Origin: Haloplanus litoreus | GTDB taxonomy: Archaea; Halobacteriota; Halobacteria; Halobacteriales; Haloferacaceae | Length of the DNA stretch: 64,000 nt | Assembly: GCF_042677945.1 (NCBI RefSeq) | Contig: NZ_JBHUDN010000006.1 | Reading direction: 5' to 3' (one strand) | Part shown: piece by piece, positions 59,485-64,000 of the stretch | Numbering within the stretch: the first letter of the stretch is position 1 | Layout of the letters: each line of letters opens with the position of its first letter | Translations under genes and position numbers: made by a program | Notes under the pieces: model-generated | Databases searched by the model: none | What the model was told of the DNA's origin: nothing | What the model saw: the letters and a program-made list of their open reading frames with translations, nothing else

Positions 59485-59502
59485 TTTTAGGCTGACCTAA
59501 AA
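59485..59502. promoter_or_regulatory. DtxR-type iron box upstream of the cupredoxin remnant
   Basis: TTTTAGGCTGACCTAAAA is an imperfect-centre palindrome with arms TTTTAGG/CCTAAAA and matches the TTAGGNTNNCCTAA class of DtxR/IdeR/MntR sites. It overlaps a minus-strand TATA-like tattttta (59498-59505), as expected for repression by metal. Confidence 0.65.
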
Positions 59503-59638
59503 ATACAAAATGGCACCGATTTTTTGGCCGACCAAACCCCGATCGTCGGCCGACTACCCCGGTCGAGCCCCGAGGAACGACGACTCTCGTCCCTCGCACC
59601 CGGATTAGGCCGGGCTACGATCGACGCCTGTCGGGCGG

Positions 59639-61144
59639 TCAGTCGCGGCTGAACCGGTCGAAGGCGGAGCGAAATGCGGATTCGTCCTCGGTTGCCTGCT
59701 CCCACTCGACGAGGCCGCGTTCCTCGCGGGTGCCCTCGATGGTGTTGTCGAGGACGAAGGCCACGAGGCCACCGACGGCCATCCCGGTCGAGCCGATGAC
59801 GTAGATGGTGTCGGCGACGGCGCGGGCGCCGAGGACCGGGCCGAGGGCGGCGACGCCCCGCATGCCCTGGCGGAAGGCCTCGGCGCTACCCACGTTACCC
59901 ATGTACGCCGGCACCGCGAGGCCGGTAAAGAGCGCGATACCGACGACGAAGACGTTGCGCGAGGAGTCGAGGTCGACGTACTCCAGGTTCGAGAGGCCGA
60001 CGGCGACGATTTGACCGAACATGGCGACGTAGAGACCGCCGACGATGGGATCGGGGATGGTGGCGATCAGTTGGCCGAAGTAGCCGACGAAGCCGACGAC
60101 GAGCATCACCGCGGCCCCGATCTGAACGACGTAGCGCGAGGCCACGCCGGTCAGGCCGATGGCGCCGATGTTCTCGGAGTAGGAGGTGGAACCGCCCGTG
60201 CCCATGAGTCCCGCGAAGATGTTCATCAGCCCCTCCATGCCGATACCGTGGTTGATCCGCTCCTCGCTCGGCGCGCCGACGCCCGAGAGGCGCGCGACGG
60301 CGTGGTAGTCGCCGAAGGACTCCAGCATCGATGCGGCGACGCCAGCGAGCATCCCGACGACGAACGCCGTCTCGACCTGCGGCATCCCCCACTGGAGCGG
60401 GTAGATGGGCATCAGAGCCGGCGCCGACGCCACCGAAGCGAGGTCGACGAACCCGGCGGTGCCCGACGTGTAGACGCCGGTGACCGAGAGGACGGCGGCG
60501 ACGACCCATGCGACGACGACGCCGAGGAGAACGGGGAAGAGTTGGAACGCCCTGGAGGCGTCACCGAGGTACTGCGAGAACAGGACGATCAGCCCGAGCG
60601 TCAGGCCGAGCAGCCACCAGTTGCCCGACGCTGCCGTCACCTGCGGCGTGTTGAACAGCGCGAGGCCGATCAACGCGATGGTCGGCGCGATGATGACCGG
60701 GGAGATGTACGACCGCAGGCGGCCGAGCAGACCGAAATATCCCACCGCCACCTCCACGACGGCGGCGACGACGATGGCACCCTGCAACTGGAGGAGCGCC
60801 GCCTCCCACGCCGGCCCGGTTGGGTTGCTCGCCTGCACGACGCCCACGACGGCGAGAGCGGGCGCCAGCATCGAGAACGGCGCCCCTTGGACGATGGGAT
60901 AGCGGTTGCCGAAGGTGGTCTGTGCGAGCGTCGCGACGCCCGAGACGACGAAGAAGGTGCCGACGAACCGCGGGATCACCGCGTCGGGCATCCCCAGCGC
61001 CCCCGCGAGGATCAGCGGTACCGCCACGTTCGCCCCGACCATCGTCAGGTAGTGCTGGACCCCGAGCAGGATCGACGTCGGAATCGGCGGTCTGTCCTCG
61101 ATACCGTACTCCACGAATCCGGAGCGACCGTCTCCGTCGCTCAT
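59639..61144 (-). CDS. NCS2 nucleobase permease (uracil/xanthine type)
   Basis: 501 residues, about 12-14 spans. Motifs: PTSILLGVQHYLTMVGANVAVPLILAG, ESFGDYHAVARLSG with the NCS2 substrate-site Glu/Asp, and GTGGSTSYSENIGAIGLTGVASRYV (family NENIG-type motif). Imports a nucleobase by H+ or Na+ coupling. No purine or pyrimidine gene is adjacent. Confidence 0.93.
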   Translation of the reverse strand: MSDGDGRSGFVEYGIEDRPPIPTSILLGVQHYLTMVGANVAVPLILAGALGMPDAVIPRFVGTFFVVSGVATLAQTTFGNRYPIVQGAPFSMLAPALAVVGVVQASNPTGPAWEAALLQLQGAIVVAAVVEVAVGYFGLLGRLRSYISPVIIAPTIALIGLALFNTPQVTAASGNWWLLGLTLGLIVLFSQYLGDASRAFQLFPVLLGVVVAWVVAAVLSVTGVYTSGTAGFVDLASVASAPALMPIYPLQWGMPQVETAFVVGMLAGVAASMLESFGDYHAVARLSGVGAPSEERINHGIGMEGLMNIFAGLMGTGGSTSYSENIGAIGLTGVASRYVVQIGAAVMLVVGFVGYFGQLIATIPDPIVGGLYVAMFGQIVAVGLSNLEYVDLDSSRNVFVVGIALFTGLAVPAYMGNVGSAEAFRQGMRGVAALGPVLGARAVADTIYVIGSTGMAVGGLVAFVLDNTIEGTREERGLVEWEQATEDESAFRSAFDRFSRD

Positions 61145-61253
61145 GTTGCCATCTCACCGAGCGTCATATCCCGAACTCACCTCGTGTCCGTAAAACCGCA
61201 CCGAGACGATCCGGCCGAAAACGTAACGGCACGGGCGGTCCTCCACTCGGCCG

Positions 61254-61865
61254 ATGGACGACGGGGTGTTGGACGCCCGCGAACGATCCGACGAGTCGGG
61301 GACTGCCGGCCCGGAGCGTCGCTGTTACGCCGGGGAGGACGTCGTCGCGTCGGCACCGCTCGGCGCCGGGTGGGCCGCCGTCACCACCCACCGGGTGCTC
61401 GCGTACAACCCGGCGGCCGACGGGCGGCGATTCGAGGCGGTCGAGCGCCCGAACGTCGCCGGCATCGACGTCGACGCCGCGGGGGAGACGCGCCTCCTCG
61501 GGTGGGGCCTGCGCGCCCTGCTCTACGGACTGGCCGCCGTCGGCGGTGGGGTGGCCCTCCGGGCGATGAACGTCGGCGAGACGCTGTCGATGGACACTGG
61601 CGTGACGGGAGCGGCCCCCGTCGGGAGCGTCCTCGCGGTGACCGACGCGCTGGCAGGGGCACTCGCCGTCCTCACGTCCCTACTCCTGCTCGGCGGAATC
61701 GGTCTCGTCGTCGGTGGACTGGGCCTCCTCGGACGCTACCTCCGGACACGCCACCCGGCGCTCGTGGTCGAGCGATTCGGCGACGACCCGGTCCGACTGC
61801 CTGCACCACAGTCGGACGGCGAGCGAGCGGCACGGACGCTTTCGGCGGCGTTAGCGGAACGGTAG
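61254..61865 (+). CDS. haloarchaeal membrane protein of unknown function
   Basis: 203 residues. An N-terminal soluble PH-like region (AGEDVVASAPLGAGWAAVTTHRVLAYNPAADGRRFEAVERPNVAGIDV) is followed by two spans (LLGWGLRALLYGLAAVGGGVAL and ALAVLTSLLLLGGIGLVVGGLGLLG). The first part resembles bacterial-PH-like domains. Function unknown. Confidence 0.75.
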   Translation: MDDGVLDARERSDESGTAGPERRCYAGEDVVASAPLGAGWAAVTTHRVLAYNPAADGRRFEAVERPNVAGIDVDAAGETRLLGWGLRALLYGLAAVGGGVALRAMNVGETLSMDTGVTGAAPVGSVLAVTDALAGALAVLTSLLLLGGIGLVVGGLGLLGRYLRTRHPALVVERFGDDPVRLPAPQSDGERAARTLSAALAER

Positions 61866-61924
61866 AGTCCCGAACGCGACCCGTGACCAATGTTATATCC
61901 CTGCCGGTCGCGTAAGGGCGGGCG

Positions 61925-62722
61925 ATGGAAGTCAGGCGGTTCCTGCGCGGTCGGATCGACGACGACCGCCTCGACCGGGTGATCACGGACGTCGCCGAGC
62001 GGTACGGTCGCGAGGAGCCGTCGGTCCGGTGTCTCGACGCCGACAACTGGCTCTCGACGCCGGTCGTCGTCGACGAAGACCTCTTTCTGAAAGTGATTTC
62101 AAAGCAGAACTCGCTCGTCCACGCGCTCATCACCACGGGACGGAACCTCGGCGTCTTCTCGGCGGGCACCGAGGGGTTCTTCGAGCATTTCGGGACGCCC
62201 TACCAGATGGCGACACACGAACTGGAGGCGACCGAGCGGATGCGCGAAATCGGCCTGAACGCGCCGGAACCGCTCGAAGCGCTCGAGATCGATGGATTGG
62301 GGATCGTCGTCCTGGAGTATCTCCCGGAGTTCCGACCGCTGGACGAACTCGACCGGGAGACCGAACGCGAACTCGCTCCCGAACTGTTCGCGGCGCTCCG
62401 GACGATGCACGACCACGGTCTGGCCCACGGCGACCTCCGGGCGGAGAACGTCCTCATCCTCGACGGCGACCTCTACTTCATCGACGCGACGAACGTCGAG
62501 AGCCGCGGCCGCGACGACGCTCGCTCTTACGACGTCGCGTGTGGGCTGGCGGCGCTCGAACCCCTCATCGGGCCGGCGGCCACCGTCGACGCCGCGGCGA
62601 CGGCGTATACGACTGCGGAACTCCTGGCCGCGCTATATTTTCTGGACTTCGTCAACATCCGTCCGGATCACGACTGCGACGCCGCGGCGCTCAAAGGCGA
62701 AATCGAGAAGCGAGCGACCTGA
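61925..62722 (+). CDS. RIO-type serine/threonine protein kinase
   Basis: 265 residues. Kinase catalytic loop HGDLRAENVLILDGDLYFIDATN, nucleotide-binding VVVDEDLFLKVISKQN (Lys) and LGIVVLEYLPEF hinge. The metal-binding Asp is in IDAT rather than the usual RIO form. RIO kinases act in ribosome maturation; this one may be a RIO-like paralogue. Confidence 0.86.
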   Translation: MEVRRFLRGRIDDDRLDRVITDVAERYGREEPSVRCLDADNWLSTPVVVDEDLFLKVISKQNSLVHALITTGRNLGVFSAGTEGFFEHFGTPYQMATHELEATERMREIGLNAPEPLEALEIDGLGIVVLEYLPEFRPLDELDRETERELAPELFAALRTMHDHGLAHGDLRAENVLILDGDLYFIDATNVESRGRDDARSYDVACGLAALEPLIGPAATVDAAATAYTTAELLAALYFLDFVNIRPDHDCDAAALKGEIEKRAT

Positions 62723-62993
62723 CGAAAGGGTGGACGAGAGGGAGCGGGAGTCGAGGGATCGGATCACCCCTGCCGGGCGAGGGGATGACCCGACCCGGGG
62801 CGAACGACGACGTGGTGGATTTTCGTTGCCGAGTCTCGACGAGAAAAGCGTCGATGCGTCGGCAGTCCACGATAGCGCCCTCGGAATTATAAAGGCTCCG
62901 ACCCATCCCGACGCAGGACGGGAATCGGGCGGACGCGTCCGACGGGCTCCCTGTTACCCACGCGCGAGCGCCCACCGACGGCCGTCGCCCCGC

Positions 62994-63494
62994 TCATCCC
63001 GACCGGAACAGGTCCAGCCACTCACGGGATTCGACCGCGACGTCGACCGTCGTGTCGTCGTAGAGGTTGGCGAGGGATCGCCGGAGTGCGTCGACGTCGT
63101 AGTCCCGCGAACTGTGGTACAGCGTGTGCGACGACGACGCCGTTTCGACGGTCAACGTCGGTTTCGCGAACAGCGATCCAGGGGAGATTCGGACGGCCGT
63201 GAGTGCCGAAGTCGGCACCACGAAACTCCGCTCGTCGGCGAGCAGTTGCTCGCTCGGGGCCGAACGGTTGCGCCGGCCCACCTCGCGGGCTTCCCGGGTC
63301 CGGCCGTCCCGTCGCAGGAGGAGGGATTTGAACGACTCTTCGGCGAACACGGCATACACCGCGTCGGCCTCGAAGAAGAGTTCGAAGTGTTCGAACGTCT
63401 GGGGGGAGATCCGGTACCACTCGCTCACCCACAGCCGGTCCTCCCCGGACGGCGAGGACGTGACGACCGGGGGCGTCGGATCGTCCTCGGTCAC
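62994..63494 (-). CDS. haloarchaeal protein of unknown function
   Basis: 166 residues from a GTG that overlaps the stop of the upstream gene (63491-63494). The predicted alpha/beta protein contains LWVSEWYRISPQTFEHFELFFEADAVYAVFAEESFKSLLLRR and VVPTSALTAVRISPGS; no known motif. Translationally coupled to the next-upstream gene. Confidence 0.68.
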   Translation of the reverse strand: MTEDDPTPPVVTSSPSGEDRLWVSEWYRISPQTFEHFELFFEADAVYAVFAEESFKSLLLRRDGRTREAREVGRRNRSAPSEQLLADERSFVVPTSALTAVRISPGSLFAKPTLTVETASSSHTLYHSSRDYDVDALRRSLANLYDDTTVDVAVESREWLDLFRSG

Positions 63495-63784
63495 GGGTGG
63501 TCCATCCCCGTGAGTGGTGGAAGCGTCGTCGTCGGGAGTGCTACGGCGTAGGTCTTCCCCTGCGTGTCGGAGCGGAGGGTGGTTTGTCCGCCGCCATCGA
63601 GGCTCCGTTCGCAGACGCAGTTGGAGGCGCGAACGTTCGGCATGGGGTAGCGCCGGACATCGCCGGCGACCGGGGCTCCGAAGAACGCTGTGACTCTGTC
63701 GGCCGTGAGTTGCGCCTCGAGTCGCCGGTATCCCGCGTCCGGGAACGGATCGCCGGAGTCGACGTTCGCGATGTCGACGCTCAT
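63491..63784 (-). CDS. small haloarchaeal protein of unknown function
   Basis: 97 residues, MSVDIANVDSGDPFPDAGYRRLEAQLTADRVTAFFGAPVAGDVRRYPMPNVRASNCVCERSLDGGGQTTLRSDTQGKTYAVALPTTTLPPLTGM. Its start overlaps the stop of the HMG-CoA reductase gene (63781-63784). The conserved GDVRRYPMPNVRASNCV has no recognised function, though the coupled position suggests a tie to the mevalonate pathway. Confidence 0.65.
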   Translation of the reverse strand: MSVDIANVDSGDPFPDAGYRRLEAQLTADRVTAFFGAPVAGDVRRYPMPNVRASNCVCERSLDGGGQTTLRSDTQGKTYAVALPTTTLPPLTGMDHP

Positions 63785-64000
63785 TCGGACAGTTCGTCGA
63801 CGAGTTCGGCCGCGCGGTCCTCCCGGATCGCGTCCTCTTCGACCATTCGCTCGGCGACGTCGTCGACGAGGTGGCTCGGCGCCCCGGCTTGGATGGCGAT
63901 GTTCTTCGCGTGCAGGCTCATGTGGCCGTGCTGAATCCCCTCGCTCACGAGGGCCCGGAGACCGGCCAGGTTCTGGGCGAGACCGACGGCGGCGAGGATG
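63781..64000 (-). CDS. hydroxymethylglutaryl-CoA reductase, class II, 3' part
   Basis: The last 72 codons: ILAAVGLAQNLAGLRALVSEGIQHGHMSLHAKNIAIQAGAPSHLVDDVAERMVEEDAIREDRAAELVDELSE then stop. The motif EGIQHGHMSLHAKNIA with catalytic His is that of class II HMG-CoA reductase, forming mevalonate or working in the degradative direction. The 5' part is outside the window. Confidence 0.9.
   Translation of the reverse strand, partial: ILAAVGLAQNLAGLRALVSEGIQHGHMSLHAKNIAIQAGAPSHLVDDVAERMVEEDAIREDRAAELVDELSE

Overview
This window is a stretch of a halophilic archaeal (class Halobacteria) chromosome. The DNA is very GC-rich, the proteins are strongly acidic, and many starts are leaderless with a TATA-like box about 27 bp upstream. 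Family content is typical of the group: archaeosortase A, halocyanin, Bat-type and HalX regulators, several universal stress proteins, Tat-exported lipoproteins, DUF555, L37e and an Sm-like protein. The sequence comes from a draft-quality assembly. Three runs of N (28775-28779, 52126-52174, 52984-52995) interrupt genes, and none has a length that keeps its gene in frame. The genus cannot be fixed from the sequence alone; a denitrifying, aerobic or facultative haloarchaeon fits.

Layout. 1-5.2 kb: 3' end of rtcB, a mechanosensitive channel, a universal stress protein (USP), a DUF2892 protein, lsm-rpl37e and purF. 5.2-11.3 kb: a denitrification neighbourhood with a membrane-anchored halocyanin, a Bat-type regulator, copper nitrite reductase nirK, a MoaD-like protein ending in Cys-Cys, two pairs of a winged-helix protein with a small membrane protein, a DUF420 protein and tRNA-Leu(GAG). 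The nirK and MoaD-like promoters share the palindrome CGAA-N4-TTCG. 11.3-14.8 kb: a Tat-exported Dyp-peroxidase-like lipoprotein, a P19/Tp34-like lipoprotein (possible iron uptake) and archaeosortase A. 15-29.6 kb: mostly housekeeping and small proteins (dphB, maeB, USPs, a VOC protein, a HalOD1 protein, DUF555, DUF3179, a 2Fe-2S ferredoxin, lysW, acylphosphatase, DUF5794) and one candidate structured RNA near 26.75-26.9 kb. 29.9-34.6 kb: a secreted LolA-like protein divergent from a MacB-type ABC transporter, then guaB.

34.6-38.7 kb is the most unusual part. It holds a HalX response regulator, a 98-residue protein made of six near-identical ADGNGGAVSGPYT repeats, a 707-residue CHAT-family (caspase-like) protease and a DUF7504 protein. 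The repeat gene has a near-perfect palindrome over its TATA box, and its stop codon interlocks with the stop of the convergent CHAT gene. I propose this as a candidate protease-substrate signalling or cell-fate module.

38.7-48 kb: an aminotransferase-Lrp pair, then a six-gene MoxR/DUF58/von Willebrand A operon. 48-59 kb: a PfkB kinase, a DMT-type membrane protein, and a redox/cytochrome-maturation group (two thioredoxin-fold proteins, DsbA-like, TlpA-like, CcdA, SCO1). These are followed by an aldo-keto reductase, an iron-sulfur (6-4)-type photolyase, cold-shock protein, AhpD-like protein, a YdjM-like membrane protein and a second MscS channel. 59.3-59.5 kb carries an internally deleted cupredoxin gene behind a DtxR-type iron box. 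59.6-64 kb: an NCS2 permease, a membrane protein, a RIO-type kinase, two small unknown proteins and the 3' end of a class II HMG-CoA reductase gene.
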